A DNA stretch of 35,704 nt from an uncultured Gammaproteobacteria bacterium. Its GTDB lineage: Bacteria > Pseudomonadota > Gammaproteobacteria > PS1 > Pseudothioglobaceae. How positions within the stretch are numbered: position 1 is the first letter of the stretch; each line of letters begins with the position of its first letter. Shown piece after piece: positions 24,531 to 32,927 of the stretch. Location: assembly GCA_913057955.1 (NCBI GenBank), contig CAJXOB010000010.1:1-35704 (forward strand), in the 5' to 3' direction. The notes beneath the pieces are model-generated. The model was not told where the DNA came from, did no database searches, and worked only from the letters and a program-made list of their open reading frames with translations. The translations under genes and the position numbers were made by a program.

Positions 24531-25943
24531 TTAATATTTATAAGTCTCTGACTTAAACGGACCTTCTTTAGGAATATTAATGTACTTTGCTTGAGTATCA
24601 GTCAGAATGGTCATCACTCCTCCAAAACCTCCAACCATTCCAGCAGCTACTTCTTCATCAAGTTTCTTTGGAAGAATCTCAACTGTGACATTCGCAGCTT
24701 TTTCAGCATTAGGAAGGTTAGCAAATTTTTTCTCAAAAAGATGCATTTGAGCTAAAACCTGGTTTGCAAAAGAGCCATCCATAATTCTAGAAGGGTGGCC
24801 AGTTGCATTTCCTAGATTAACTAATCGACCTTCAGACAACAAAATTAAGTAGTCATTTTTATTTTCCGAGCGATAGATACGGTGAACTTGGGGTTTTACT
24901 TCATCCCATTTCCAATTATCACGCATATATAAAGTATCGATTTCATTATCAAAATGACCAATATTACAAACTACAGAGCCTGCTTTTAGGCTTCTAAGCA
25001 TTGCTGAGTCGCAAACGTTGGTATTGCCAGTTGTCGTTACAATTAAATCAGTAGTGCTTAGCAATTCTTTATTAATACAATCCATTGAGCCTGTATTAAT
25101 TCCATCAATATATGGTGAAACAACCTCAAAGCCATCCATACAGGCCTGAAACGCACAAATAGGATCAACTTCAGTGATCTTTACAATCATTCCTTCTTGA
25201 CGAAGTGACATAGCAGAACCTTTTCCAACATCACCATAGCCTATTAGAAGGGCTTTCTTTCCTGACATTAGCATATCTGTGCCGCGTTTTATAGCATCAT
25301 TTAATGAGTGACGACATCCATATTTATTGTCATTCTTTGCTTTAGTGACTGCGTCATTAACATTGATTGCTGGAACTTTAAGCTCACCACTTTCAATCAT
25401 CTCTAGAAGGCGGTGGACACCCGTTGTAGTTTCTTCACTGATACCATGAATTTTATCAAGCATTTCAGGGTATTTTTCATGAACCATACCAGTTAAATCA
25501 CCCCCATCATCCAAAATCATGTTGGCATCCCATGGCTTACCATTATGAAGAATAGTTTGTTCAATACACCATAAAAACTCTTCTTCAGTTTCACCTTTCC
25601 AGGCAAAAACTGGAATATTTTTTGCAGCCATTGCAGATGCAGCATGATCTTGCGTTGAGAAAATATTACAAGATGACCAGCGAATTTCAGCGCCTAGATC
25701 TATTAGCGTTTCCATAAGGACAGCGGTTTGAATTGTCATATGAATGCAGCCCATAATTCTTGCTCCATTCAAAGGCTGTTCTTTACTATACTTTGATCGA
25801 AGGGCCATTAAAGCAGGCATTTCAGCCTCTGCTAGCTCAATCTCTTTGCGACCATACTCTGCTAAATTAATGTCAGCAACTTTATAGTCAAGATTAAGAT
25901 CTGCAACTTTAAAACCAGTATTATCTGTTTTTGATTCGCTCAT
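24531..25943 (-). CDS. ahcY: Adenosylhomocysteinase (SAH hydrolase)
   Basis: NAD-dependent enzyme that splits SAH to adenosine and homocysteine, relieving product inhibition of methyltransferases. Visible are [50 protein letters not shown], the NAD-binding [13 protein letters not shown], and the C-terminal [19 protein letters not shown]. At 470 residues it has the approximately 40-residue insert of proteobacterial forms. It is preceded by its own promoter and an SAH riboswitch and followed by a strong terminator. Having SahH instead of the Pfs–LuxS route is common in marine and non-enteric gammaproteobacteria. Confidence 0.98.
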   Translation of the reverse strand: MSESKTDNTGFKVADLNLDYKVADINLAEYGRKEIELAEAEMPALMALRSKYSKEQPLNGARIMGCIHMTIQTAVLMETLIDLGAEIRWSSCNIFSTQDHAASAMAAKNIPVFAWKGETEEEFLWCIEQTILHNGKPWDANMILDDGGDLTGMVHEKYPEMLDKIHGISEETTTGVHRLLEMIESGELKVPAINVNDAVTKAKNDNKYGCRHSLNDAIKRGTDMLMSGKKALLIGYGDVGKGSAMSLRQEGMIVKITEVDPICAFQACMDGFEVVSPYIDGINTGSMDCINKELLSTTDLIVTTTGNTNVCDSAMLRSLKAGSVVCNIGHFDNEIDTLYMRDNWKWDEVKPQVHRIYRSENKNDYLILLSEGRLVNLGNATGHPSRIMDGSFANQVLAQMHLFEKKFANLPNAEKAANVTVEILPKKLDEEVAAGMVGGFGGVMTILTDTQAKYINIPKEGPFKSETYKY

Positions 25944-25971
25944 TTTATTTCCTGTTAAATTGAAAAAAAAT

Positions 25972-26032
25972 GAGCGTCGTTTTGGTTACCAAGCCTGATT
26001 GAGAGGTATCTCAATGCAACGCTCCTCGGTAA
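25972..26032 (-). promoter_or_regulatory. SAH riboswitch (ahcY leader)
   Basis: Minus-strand leader carries the family's conserved elements CCGAGGAGCG, TTGC, CAGGCTTGG and GACGCTC in order. P1 pairs 26025–26032 with 25986–25993 (8 bp with one G-U). The variable hairpin P2 pairs 26009–26015 with 25998–26004 (7 bp, 4-base loop). The pseudoknot pairs GAGCGT (26019–26024) with ACGCTC (25972–25977), 6 bp. The aptamer sits directly after the predicted start site and 28 bases before the ahcY ATG. In this class SAH binding turns ahcY on. A tract of eight Us follows the pseudoknot arm, then AGGAAA as ribosome binding site. Confidence 0.95.
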
Positions 26033-26039
26033 GTTTGAT

Positions 26040-26045
26040 ATTATA
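26040..26045 (-). promoter_or_regulatory. ahcY promoter -10 element
   Basis: Perfect TATAAT on the minus strand preceded by TG, placing initiation near 26033, at the first base of the SAH aptamer. The -35 region (about 26063–26068, TTTCTT) is poor. It lies between metK and ahcY, so ahcY has its own transcript. Confidence 0.65.
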
Positions 26046-26068
26046 CAAAAAAAAAATAAAAAAAGAAA

Positions 26069-27202
26069 CTATTTTAGTAATCCTGCCCTATCAGTTTTTT
26101 CCCAGCTAATTGAGTCCTCAGTTCTTCCAAAATGACCATAGCTAGCGGTCTGTTGATATATTGGGCGCTTTAAATCCAGCATTGAGATCAAGCCTTTAGG
26201 TCTAAGATCAAAGTGTTCTCTAATCAAGGCTACAATTTCATGGTGCGGCATCTTTCCAGTGCCAAAAGTATCAACACTAATACTCGTTGGCTCTGCAACA
26301 CCAATTGCATAAGAGACTTGAATTTCACATCTTTCAGCAATGCCTGCTGCTACGATATTTTTTGCTACATATCGAGTAGCGTAAGCTGCACTCCTGTCAA
26401 CTTTTGATGGATCTTTGCCTGAAAAAGCACCACCTCCATGTCTAGCCATACCGCCATAAGTATCTACAATAATTTTTCTTCCAGTTAGACCGGCATCTCC
26501 TACAGGGCCGCCTATTACGAAGTTACCAGTAGGATTAATATGATATTGAGTATCATTTGTCAGCCATTTTTCTGGCAAGATTGGTTTTATGATTTTTTCT
26601 AAGACTGTTTCTCTAAGCTCATCAAGAGAAACATCACCATCATGTTGGGTGGAAAGCACTACCGCATCGATTCCTACGATTTGATTGCCTTCGTAAATAC
26701 AAGAAACTTGGGACTTTGCATCAGGGCGAAGCCATGGAATGGTTCCGTTTAGCATTAAGTCTGCTTGTTGTTTAACAAGTTGATGAGAAAGCATGATTGG
26801 CGCTGGCATTAACTCATCAGTAGAGTTTTCAGCATAACCAAACATAAGGCCTTGATCACCCGCTCCTTGTTCATGGTTTTCACTTTCTGTAACACCCATA
26901 GAGATGTCTTGGGACTGCCTACCAAGCAGATTAGTTATAGAGCAAGTATTACCGTTAAAGCCATACTCTTCTTTGTTATAACCAATACTGAGGATAGTTT
27001 CTCGAACGATAGCTGAGTAATCGATTTCAGCATCAGTAGTTATTTCACCAGCTAGGACGACTTGATTATCTTTGACTAAAGTTTCAACTGCAACTCTAGA
27101 ATTGATGTCTTGTTTTAGTGCTGCATCGAGAATTGCATCAGAGATTTGGTCACAAACTTTATCAGGGTGACCAGCAGAAACAGATTCAGAGGTAAATATC
27201 AT
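26069..27202 (-). CDS. metK: S-adenosylmethionine synthetase
   Basis: Makes SAM from methionine and ATP. Visible are the N-terminal [25 protein letters not shown], the methionine/ATP loop [12 protein letters not shown], and [23 protein letters not shown]. At 377 residues it is close to E. coli MetK (384). It is preceded by a good promoter and a leader with a SAM-II-like riboswitch, and an AGGA lies 8 bases before ATG. It ends about 25 bases before the ahcY -10, with no hairpin terminator between, so some readthrough into ahcY is possible. Confidence 0.98.
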   Translation of the reverse strand: MIFTSESVSAGHPDKVCDQISDAILDAALKQDINSRVAVETLVKDNQVVLAGEITTDAEIDYSAIVRETILSIGYNKEEYGFNGNTCSITNLLGRQSQDISMGVTESENHEQGAGDQGLMFGYAENSTDELMPAPIMLSHQLVKQQADLMLNGTIPWLRPDAKSQVSCIYEGNQIVGIDAVVLSTQHDGDVSLDELRETVLEKIIKPILPEKWLTNDTQYHINPTGNFVIGGPVGDAGLTGRKIIVDTYGGMARHGGGAFSGKDPSKVDRSAAYATRYVAKNIVAAGIAERCEIQVSYAIGVAEPTSISVDTFGTGKMPHHEIVALIREHFDLRPKGLISMLDLKRPIYQQTASYGHFGRTEDSISWEKTDRAGLLK

Positions 27203-27226
27203 AGTGCAATCCTTTTTTTAAATTAA

Positions 27227-27245
27227 AAACCATAAAGATGGGTTT
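27227..27245 (-). promoter_or_regulatory. Weak terminator-like hairpin in the metK leader
   Basis: On the minus strand, AAACCCAU (27238–27245) can pair with AUGGUUU (27227–27233) with one bulged C and a CUUU loop, followed by UU and an A/U-rich tract. It lies between the SAM-II-like aptamer and the metK ribosome binding site, so it could be an expression platform. Stem strength is low. Confidence 0.35.
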
Positions 27246-27256
27246 CTAGGAAAACA

Positions 27257-27317
27257 CCAGCTTTAGCTTGTTTTAGTCACCTTAGTGACAACGCTAGCAA
27301 TCGGAACAAATCAGCGT
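27257..27317 (-). promoter_or_regulatory. SAM-II-class (SAM-II/SAM-V-like) riboswitch in the metK leader
   Basis: Minus-strand leader contains, in order, ACGCUGAUUUGUU, GAUUGCUAGCGU, UAAAACAAGCUAAA, which follow the SAM-II core (P1, the U-rich loop L1, and the conserved AGCUAAA). P1 pairs ACGCU (27313–27317) with AGCGU (27291–27295). A pseudoknot can form between UUUGUU of L1 (27305–27310) and AACAAG (27267–27272), with five Watson–Crick pairs and one G-U. An extra hairpin GUCAC-UAAG-GUGAC (27276–27289) is inserted after P1, not present in the minimal SAM-II aptamer. Initiation is predicted at the first base of the aptamer, and the gene product makes the ligand. SAM-II versus SAM-V cannot be settled by eye. 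Confidence 0.78.
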
Positions 27318-27323
27318 AATTAG

Positions 27324-27351
27324 ATTATAATCTTTTATAAATAAATGTAAA
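27324..27351 (-). promoter_or_regulatory. metK promoter
   Basis: Minus strand has TTTACA (27346–27351), a 16-base spacer and a perfect TATAAT (27324–27329). Initiation is expected near 27317, where the riboswitch aptamer begins. It starts 2 bases beyond the ccmB stop. Confidence 0.78.
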
Positions 27352-27353
27352 GC

Positions 27354-28019
27354 CTATTCCATGCTAATTTTTAGAGCTAATGCGCTAACAAATGAAGCAG
27401 TCATTAGGCTAACGATTAGAATGAATCCTAAAAAATAGAATTGACCATTTATTGGAAGGCCGAACTGTGATTGAGAAACTGCACTCGTTGCAAAAATTAA
27501 AATAGGTATATAAAGAGGTAGTATTAACAAAGACAATAACATTCCAGAGTTTTTGATACTCACCACCAATGAAGCGCCTATAGATCCAATGAGGCTTAAA
27601 CAAGGGGTAGCCAGGCACAGTGTTAACATTAAAATATATATGCTATTAGGTTCTAAAAATAAAGCCATCCCTAGTAATGGTGAAAGCAATATTATTGGTA
27701 GGCCAGTAAGTATCCAATGCGCAGTAGTTTTAGCAAATAGTATTAAAGAGAGGGACTGGTGCGAAGTGACTGCTTGCTCAAGTACGCCATTATCATAGTC
27801 ATAGTGAAATAATGAGTTGAGCGATAAAAGCACAGAAAGCATTGTGATAACCCAAATAATTCCAGGCGCTAAATTTGATAATGTTTCTGCATCTGGGCTT
27901 ATAGCTATTGGAAATAGTGAAATAGAAATAACAAAAAACATTAAAGGGTTAAGAAAGCTAGATGGGTTTCTAAAAGCCATTTTTAAATCTCTTGTTAATG
28001 TTTTTAAGAAGATATTCAA
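27354..28019 (-). CDS. ccmB: Heme exporter / cytochrome c maturation permease CcmB
   Basis: Membrane subunit of the CcmAB ABC transporter, which frees heme–CcmE for c-type cytochrome assembly (system I). The 221 residues show six hydrophobic segments, the N-terminal LTRDLKMAFRNPSSFLNPLMFFVI and the LFHYDYDNGVLEQAVTSHQSL loop characteristic of CcmB. It starts with TTG overlapping the ccmA stop (TTGA); the next ATG would remove the conserved RDLKMAFR part. Other ccm genes (C to I) do not follow: metK does. Confidence 0.94.
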   Translation of the reverse strand: MNIFLKTLTRDLKMAFRNPSSFLNPLMFFVISISLFPIAISPDAETLSNLAPGIIWVITMLSVLLSLNSLFHYDYDNGVLEQAVTSHQSLSLILFAKTTAHWILTGLPIILLSPLLGMALFLEPNSIYILMLTLCLATPCLSLIGSIGASLVVSIKNSGMLLSLLILPLYIPILIFATSAVSQSQFGLPINGQFYFLGFILIVSLMTASFVSALALKISME

Positions 28020-28618
28020 AGTGAAATCTCCTTAAGATTTTTAATATTGCAATCTTGATGAGTTGTTAAGATACAAACCCCACCTTCTAAACGATGTTTT
28101 TCAATTTGACTTTCAATAATCTTGATTCCATCTGAATCTAGTGAAGTGAAAGGTTCATCAAGAAGCCAAACTTTGGATTGACTAATAAAAAGCAGCGATA
28201 AGGCGACTCTTCTTTTTTGACCTGCAGAGAGATTTCCAGCGAGTTCATTTTCGTAATTTGTTAAACCAACTGCTTGTAAAGCTTTATGAAGATTTGGGAA
28301 TGCAATATCAGTACTTAGATTAGTTAAATACTCTAGATTTTCGATGCAGCTAAGTTCTGAGCTTAGGGGGGCGTAATGGCCAAGATATAGGGTTTCTAGT
28401 TGGTATTTTTCACTGCTAACTTCACTTTGATTGTATGTTATAGATCCTGATTCAGGGGAGTTAAGTCCGGAAATTATCTTTAGTAACGAAGTTTTTCCGG
28501 ATCCATTTGGACCAGAAATTCTTAGGACTTCACCAGGACTCAAATTAAAAGATAGGTTTTCAAAGAGAAGATTGTAGCCCCTTTGACAGCTTAAGTTATT
28601 GACTGTTAGTTTCGACAT
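28016..28618 (-). CDS. ccmA: Cytochrome c maturation ABC transporter ATP-binding protein CcmA
   Basis: ATPase subunit of CcmAB. Visible are Walker A GPNGSGKT (36–43), the Q-loop region, the ABC signature LSAGQ (130–134) and Walker B LLDEP (152–156), followed by the switch histidine in ILTTHQD. At 200 residues it has the short form typical of CcmA (E. coli 207). Identity rests on the short length plus the overlapping ccmB partner. The presence of system I implies c-type cytochromes and respiration. Confidence 0.94.
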   Translation of the reverse strand: MSKLTVNNLSCQRGYNLLFENLSFNLSPGEVLRISGPNGSGKTSLLKIISGLNSPESGSITYNQSEVSSEKYQLETLYLGHYAPLSSELSCIENLEYLTNLSTDIAFPNLHKALQAVGLTNYENELAGNLSAGQKRRVALSLLFISQSKVWLLDEPFTSLDSDGIKIIESQIEKHRLEGGVCILTTHQDCNIKNLKEISL

Positions 28619-28694
28619 GCTTACATTTTAGTTGATAAGACAAATAAAGGCGCAAAAATCTACACAGAGCATAACTTTGTAAAAAAACTTTTTG

Positions 28695-29141
28695 CTAATT
28701 AATATTTGAAATTTCTTTTAAGCCACTCTTGTCAATTTCAGATAGGAGGTTGTCTGTAAATATAAGTCTTAAGCGATATCTAATTTCTATTTCACCATCT
28801 ATTGTTGAGTGATTAATATAGTCCCATTGGTATTGATGAAAAGGGTCAATAATACTTGGAGATCCAATAAGGTTCATTACAGCTTCTTTTGACATGCCTA
28901 GTTGAAGCTGATTAACCTCTTTAATATCTAGAATTACTCCCTGCATAATTGTTGGTTTATATACATCAATTGAGGGCAACTTAGGCTTAGCCCAACTAGG
29001 TAATGATAGCTTTGGCATGTTTGGTAGATCGGGCATTGAAAACTTTGGTAGTTTAGGAAGATCAGGCACCTTAGGAAGAGAATTTGTACACCCAGTCAAT
29101 ACAAGGCAGGCCACTAGAATAAAAGTTAATCTCTTCATCAT
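28695..29141 (-). CDS. bamE: BamE/SmpA-like outer membrane assembly lipoprotein with proline-rich spacer
   Basis: Lipoprotein component of the BAM complex that inserts outer membrane proteins. The lipobox LTGC gives a lipidated C18. Residues about 19–57 form an unusual spacer with repeated LP-K/N/D units (PDLPKLPK, MPDLPNMPKLSLP). The BamE domain follows: IMQGVILDIKEVNQLQLGMSKEAVMNLIGSPSIIDPFHQYQWDYI carries the family's GM-K-V-LG-P..DPFH..WDY pattern. At 148 residues it exceeds E. coli BamE (113), mainly through the spacer. It diverges from fur across 50 bases, the conserved bamE–fur arrangement of gammaproteobacteria. Confidence 0.88.
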   Translation of the reverse strand: MMKRLTFILVACLVLTGCTNSLPKVPDLPKLPKFSMPDLPNMPKLSLPSWAKPKLPSIDVYKPTIMQGVILDIKEVNQLQLGMSKEAVMNLIGSPSIIDPFHQYQWDYINHSTIDGEIEIRYRLRLIFTDNLLSEIDKSGLKEISNIN

Positions 29142-29191
29142 TAGTTAAAACATATAAAATATAAACAAGATTTTACCTTAAGGATTTTTAA

Positions 29192-29599
29192 ATGGATGCA
29201 GAAGATTTAAAAAGTGCTGGTCTTAAAGTTACCCTTCCAAGGCTAAAGATTCTAGAAGTATTGGAGAATTCACCAAACCATCATTTAAGTGCTGAAGATA
29301 TTTATAGGGTTCTTATTGAGCAGAATGAAGATGTTGGTGTTGCAACAATCTATCGCGTTTTATCTCAATTTGAAGAGTCAGGCATTGTGCATAAATTAAA
29401 TTTTGAAAATAACCAAGCTGTCTATGAGTTATGCGGGTTAGAGCATCACGACCATCTGGTTTGCGTTAAGTGTAATAAGATTATCGAGTTCCAAGATGAT
29501 GTTATTGAGCAACATCAGCTTCAAATTGCAAAAAAACATGGCTTTGAGTTAACTGACCACTCACTTTATCTGTATGGCTTATGTAAGGACTGTCATTAG
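29192..29599 (+). CDS. fur: Ferric uptake regulator Fur
   Basis: Metal-dependent repressor of iron uptake genes. The winged helix occupies about 1–83 (GLKVTLPRLKILEVL, EDVGVATIYRVLSQFEESGIV), then the metal-sensing segment HHDH (85–88), C91-x-x-C94 (CVKC), IIEFQDD and a second Cys pair in LCKDCH at the C-terminus. At 135 residues it is a normal Fur rather than Zur (the bamE neighbour and GLEHHDHLVCV segment support Fur). It is followed after 22 bases by znuB, so a link to zinc regulation cannot be excluded. AAGGA upstream of ATG is a good ribosome binding site. Confidence 0.93.
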   Translation: MDAEDLKSAGLKVTLPRLKILEVLENSPNHHLSAEDIYRVLIEQNEDVGVATIYRVLSQFEESGIVHKLNFENNQAVYELCGLEHHDHLVCVKCNKIIEFQDDVIEQHQLQIAKKHGFELTDHSLYLYGLCKDCH

Positions 29600-29621
29600 G
29601 TTTTTTAGGACTTTATAAATT

Positions 29622-30410
29622 ATGGATGATTTTATTTATAGGGCTTTAATGGCATCAATAGGCGTCTCTGTAATCGCAGGCTCTCTTGGCTGTTTTGTTA
29701 TCTGGAAGCGACTTTCTTATTTCTCTGATTCTATTTCACATAGTGCGCTTCTAGGGGTGGCTCTTGGTCTCGCAACTGGACTAGGGATTAATTTTGGATT
29801 GATTATTGTTGGTGGATTATTTGCAACTTTAATTGTTTTCTTGCAGCAAAAAGAGTTCTGGTCAAGTGATGCGGTGCTGGGTATCTTCTCTCATATTTCA
29901 CTCTCCTTAGGAATAGTTGTTTTAGGGTTTATTGGCGATCAAAATACAGATTATTTTTCTTATCTTTTTGGAGATATATTATCTATAACCTCTAACGATA
30001 TCTATTGGATATTTTCTGTTATGGTGATAGTTGCTTTCCTTTTATTTATTAATTGGAAAAAACTATTATTACTGACGCTTAATGAAGAGTTAGCAAAAGC
30101 TGAAGGTATTAATAAAACTTTTTATGAGCTTCTTTTTATGTTTTTAATAGCGCTCGCTGTATCTGTTTCAGTTCAAATTGTAGGCGTTTTGCTAATCACC
30201 TCTTTGCTAATTATTCCACCTGCTGTGGCTCGTGTTTTTTCAGACTCGCCTGTATCAATGATCTTTAGCTCAATGCTAATATCAATTGGTGCTGTTTTAT
30301 TAGGCCTTTACTCGTCGATAGCATTTGATCTGGCTACTGGCCCAGCAATAGTTATTACTTTAGGACTTTTCTTTTTAATTGTTCAGTTTCTACCGAGTAA
30401 AAGTAGTTAA
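29622..30410 (+). CDS. znuB: Zinc ABC transporter permease ZnuB
   Basis: Inner membrane permease of the ZnuABC zinc importer (ABC-3 family). The 262 residues have about eight hydrophobic segments. Family marks include [30 protein letters not shown] near 21–50, the [11 protein letters not shown] loop, the [10 protein letters not shown] coupling region, and [17 protein letters not shown]. znuA and znuC are not in the window, though they are often adjacent. It follows fur closely and ends in a 4 bp overlap with convergent prfA. A manganese/iron role is possible for this family but the sequence reads as ZnuB. Confidence 0.9.
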   Translation: MDDFIYRALMASIGVSVIAGSLGCFVIWKRLSYFSDSISHSALLGVALGLATGLGINFGLIIVGGLFATLIVFLQQKEFWSSDAVLGIFSHISLSLGIVVLGFIGDQNTDYFSYLFGDILSITSNDIYWIFSVMVIVAFLLFINWKKLLLLTLNEELAKAEGINKTFYELLFMFLIALAVSVSVQIVGVLLITSLLIIPPAVARVFSDSPVSMIFSSMLISIGAVLLGLYSSIAFDLATGPAIVITLGLFFLIVQFLPSKSS

Positions 30411-31495
30411 AGGGATTCGTTAAGCGCCGTCAATTGGTTAGTTTGTTGCTCAATTACTAGTGGATCTATAATTGCCTCTAAGTCGCCTTCCATAACTTCA
30501 CTTAATTTGTAAAGCGTTAAATTAATTCGATGATCAGTAACTCTTCCCTGAGGATAATTATAAGTTCTAATCCTTTGAGAGCGATCGCCACTTCCAACCA
30601 ACTCTTTTCTTTGAGAGGCCTGCTCCTTTTGTTGCTCTTGTTGTTGAGCATCTAAAATTCTGGATGCTAAAACTGATAAAGCTTGGGCCTTATTTTTGTG
30701 TTGAGATCGACCGTCTTGGCATTCTACAACTGTTCCAGTAGGAATATGAGTTACACGAACAGCTGAATCAGTTTTGTTGACATGCTGGCCCCCAGCTCCA
30801 GAAGCTCTAAAGGTATCTACCCTAACATCATTCATATTGATATTAACTTCTTCAATGCTAGAAACTTCTGGCATAACGGCAACGGTGCACGCAGATGTGT
30901 GAACTCTGCCTTGTGACTCTGTTTCAGGAACCCTTTGAACACGATGAGCCCCAGATTCAAATTTAAGTTTTGAGTAGACATTAGTTCCACTTATTCGAGC
31001 TATAATTTCTTTAAACCCACCGTGTTCTCCTAAATTAGAGCTCAAAATTTCAAGCTGCCATTTGGATTTTTCTACATATCGGGTATACATTCTATAAAGA
31101 TCACCTGAAAAAATACTCGCTTCATCACCACCGGTTCCTGCTCGAATTTCAATAATTATATTACGTGAATCATTAGGGTCTTTTGGTAAAAGAGATTTCT
31201 TAAGATCTAATTCAAGTTGCTCTAGAATCTTTCGACCGGAAGCAATTTCTTCTTCGGCCATTTCTTTAATATCTTGATCATCTTCTTTAAGAAGTATTTC
31301 AGCAGCGTCAATGTCACCAATGACAGATAAATATTCAATATACTTATCATTTATGGGGCTTAACTGAGAGTGCTCTATAGAAAGCTCTCTAAATTTATTT
31401 TGATCAGTGGCAATAGACTGATCTGAGAGCATCGCATTGATTTCTTCAAGGCGCATGGACAATTGCTCTAATTTAGTAAGGATTGATTGGTTCAT
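30407..31495 (-). CDS. prfA: Peptide chain release factor 1
   Basis: Class I release factor for UAA and UAG. The GGQ motif sits in [22 protein letters not shown], and the tripeptide that reads the stop codon is PET in [15 protein letters not shown] (E. coli RF1 has PAT), so it follows the RF1 PxT pattern, not SPF of RF2. The 362 residues match E. coli RF1 (360). It shares one base with the hemA stop (TAATG), reproducing the conserved hemA–prfA pair. prmC, which often follows, is replaced by convergent znuB. Confidence 0.98.
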   Translation of the reverse strand: MNQSILTKLEQLSMRLEEINAMLSDQSIATDQNKFRELSIEHSQLSPINDKYIEYLSVIGDIDAAEILLKEDDQDIKEMAEEEIASGRKILEQLELDLKKSLLPKDPNDSRNIIIEIRAGTGGDEASIFSGDLYRMYTRYVEKSKWQLEILSSNLGEHGGFKEIIARISGTNVYSKLKFESGAHRVQRVPETESQGRVHTSACTVAVMPEVSSIEEVNINMNDVRVDTFRASGAGGQHVNKTDSAVRVTHIPTGTVVECQDGRSQHKNKAQALSVLASRILDAQQQEQQKEQASQRKELVGSGDRSQRIRTYNYPQGRVTDHRINLTLYKLSEVMEGDLEAIIDPLVIEQQTNQLTALNESL

Positions 31496-32763
31496 TAGTT
31501 GTCGATCTTAGAAGGTTTTGTTGTGTCTTTTTCGACTACTTCATGGGAGTTGGTATTAAAGCTGCTAGGATTTTTTAAATTTTCTAAAGTTTTATGGAGT
31601 AATTTATTAGTCAGTTTATCTGCTAACTCCTCAACTACTAGATCTGGATTGGAGCCCAACTTAAGTTTTCTTAATGCAACTTGTAAAAGTTCATCCTTCA
31701 GCAAATTTGCTTGCCTTCTATGATTTTTTATTATCTCTTCATTGGGAATATTGTTAGCCCATTCAATAAAATCAACACTTTTCTCGTTAATTATTTCCTT
31801 TGCAAGAACTTTTTCTTTCAGTCTTTCCTCTAGATTGCTATTGGCAATTTGCTGTAAATCATCCACACTGTAAAGAAATACATCTTTTAACTGATTAGCT
31901 TCTGGCTCAATATCTCTAGGTATAGCTAAATCAATAAGCAGCATAGGCTTATGCTTTCTCTGGTGTAAAACCGTTTCAATCAAGCCTTTTCCAATAATTG
32001 GAATAGGCGCTGCAGTTGAGGAAATAACTATATCTGCCCTATGAAGGTTTTCAGACAGGCTTTTTAATGAAATTGCCTCTGCCTCATACTTGATAGCAAT
32101 AGGTTGCGCGTTTTCTATAGTCCTATTTGCAAAAATCATCTTCTTTACGCCCCTCTTACTAAGATGCTGTGCACTAAGCTCAATCATTTCTCCCGCACCT
32201 ATAAGTAAGACTGTTTGGTTTGATAGATTTGTAAATATTTTTTCACTTAGCTTGACCGCGCAATAGGCAACTGAGATTGGTGAAGAGCCAATGTTAGTAT
32301 CTGTACGAACTTTCTTTGCAGTTTTAAAGACGTGTTGGAAAAGTTTCTCTAAAATTTTATCTAAAGCACCCTCACTTTTTGAAAGCTGATACGCATCTTT
32401 AAGTTGCCCAAAAATTTGAGGCTCTCCCAGAACTAAAGATTCTAGTCCACAGGCAACATTGCAAATATGTTGAACGGCTTCATTTGTCTCATAATAAGAA
32501 GCATATTCATTTAATGAAAGATAATCAATGCCGTGACTTGATGCTAAAAATTTTATCAAAACATCACGTATATTCTTTGAGTCATGTGATACATAAATTT
32601 CTGACCTGTTGCAGGTAGAAAAGATAACGCAGCCTTTAATTTCTTTAAGTGAGAGTAGTGATGAAATAGCAGGCTCAAGCTCACTTTGAGCAAAGGCTAC
32701 TTTTTCCCTAATTGCGACTGGGGCTATTTGATGGTTTACACTCAGGATTGCAATATTTGACAT
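31495..32763 (-). CDS. hemA: Glutamyl-tRNA reductase
   Basis: First committed enzyme of the C5 route to heme: reduces glutamyl-tRNA to glutamate semialdehyde with NADPH. The catalytic cysteine is C51 in [11 protein letters not shown], followed by the [16 protein letters not shown] block, the NADPH motif [24 protein letters not shown] and [12 protein letters not shown]. At 422 residues it matches E. coli (418). Its promoter is visible upstream, and prfA follows with a one-base overlap. Confidence 0.97.
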   Translation of the reverse strand: MSNIAILSVNHQIAPVAIREKVAFAQSELEPAISSLLSLKEIKGCVIFSTCNRSEIYVSHDSKNIRDVLIKFLASSHGIDYLSLNEYASYYETNEAVQHICNVACGLESLVLGEPQIFGQLKDAYQLSKSEGALDKILEKLFQHVFKTAKKVRTDTNIGSSPISVAYCAVKLSEKIFTNLSNQTVLLIGAGEMIELSAQHLSKRGVKKMIFANRTIENAQPIAIKYEAEAISLKSLSENLHRADIVISSTAAPIPIIGKGLIETVLHQRKHKPMLLIDLAIPRDIEPEANQLKDVFLYSVDDLQQIANSNLEERLKEKVLAKEIINEKSVDFIEWANNIPNEEIIKNHRRQANLLKDELLQVALRKLKLGSNPDLVVEELADKLTNKLLHKTLENLKNPSSFNTNSHEVVEKDTTKPSKIDN

Positions 32764-32794
32764 TTAAAAAAAACGAAAATAATTTAATCGATTA

Positions 32795-32823
32795 ATTATA
32801 CATTGTCTATTCAATTTCATCAA
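32795..32823 (-). promoter_or_regulatory. hemA promoter
   Basis: Minus strand has TTGATG (32818–32823), 17 bases, then a perfect TATAAT (32795–32800). Initiation would be near 32788, giving a leader of about 25 bases to the hemA ATG at 32763. Confidence 0.7.
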
Positions 32824-32857
32824 AAGATAAACCTTTTAAGATATACCGATAGTTTTA

Positions 32858-32902
32858 TATAATTAATAAATCGAACTACCTATTGGTCTAAAATAAAGAC
32901 CA
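32858..32902 (+). promoter_or_regulatory. ruvB leader: -10 element and 6-bp inverted repeat
   Basis: A perfect TATAAT lies at 32858–32863 with only a weak -35 (near 32835–32840). Downstream, TGGTCT (32884–32889) and AGACCA (32897–32902) form a perfect 6-bp inverted repeat around AAAATAA, 25 bases before the ruvB ATG. It could be a hairpin or a protein-binding dyad. It is not an E. coli-type LexA box (CTGT-N8-ACAG). No clear Shine–Dalgarno precedes ruvB. Confidence 0.45.
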
Positions 32903-32927
32903 TAAATTAAAAATAAAATTAATAAAT

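Noticed and set aside
27553-28035. Two plus-strand frames opposite ccmB (27553–27798 and 27817–28035)
   Set aside because: They are shadows of ccmB, with no recognisable domains or start signals.
32884-32902. LexA box upstream of ruvB
   Set aside because: The dyad TGGTCT/AGACCA lacks the CTGT...ACAG half-sites; kept only as an inverted repeat of unknown role.
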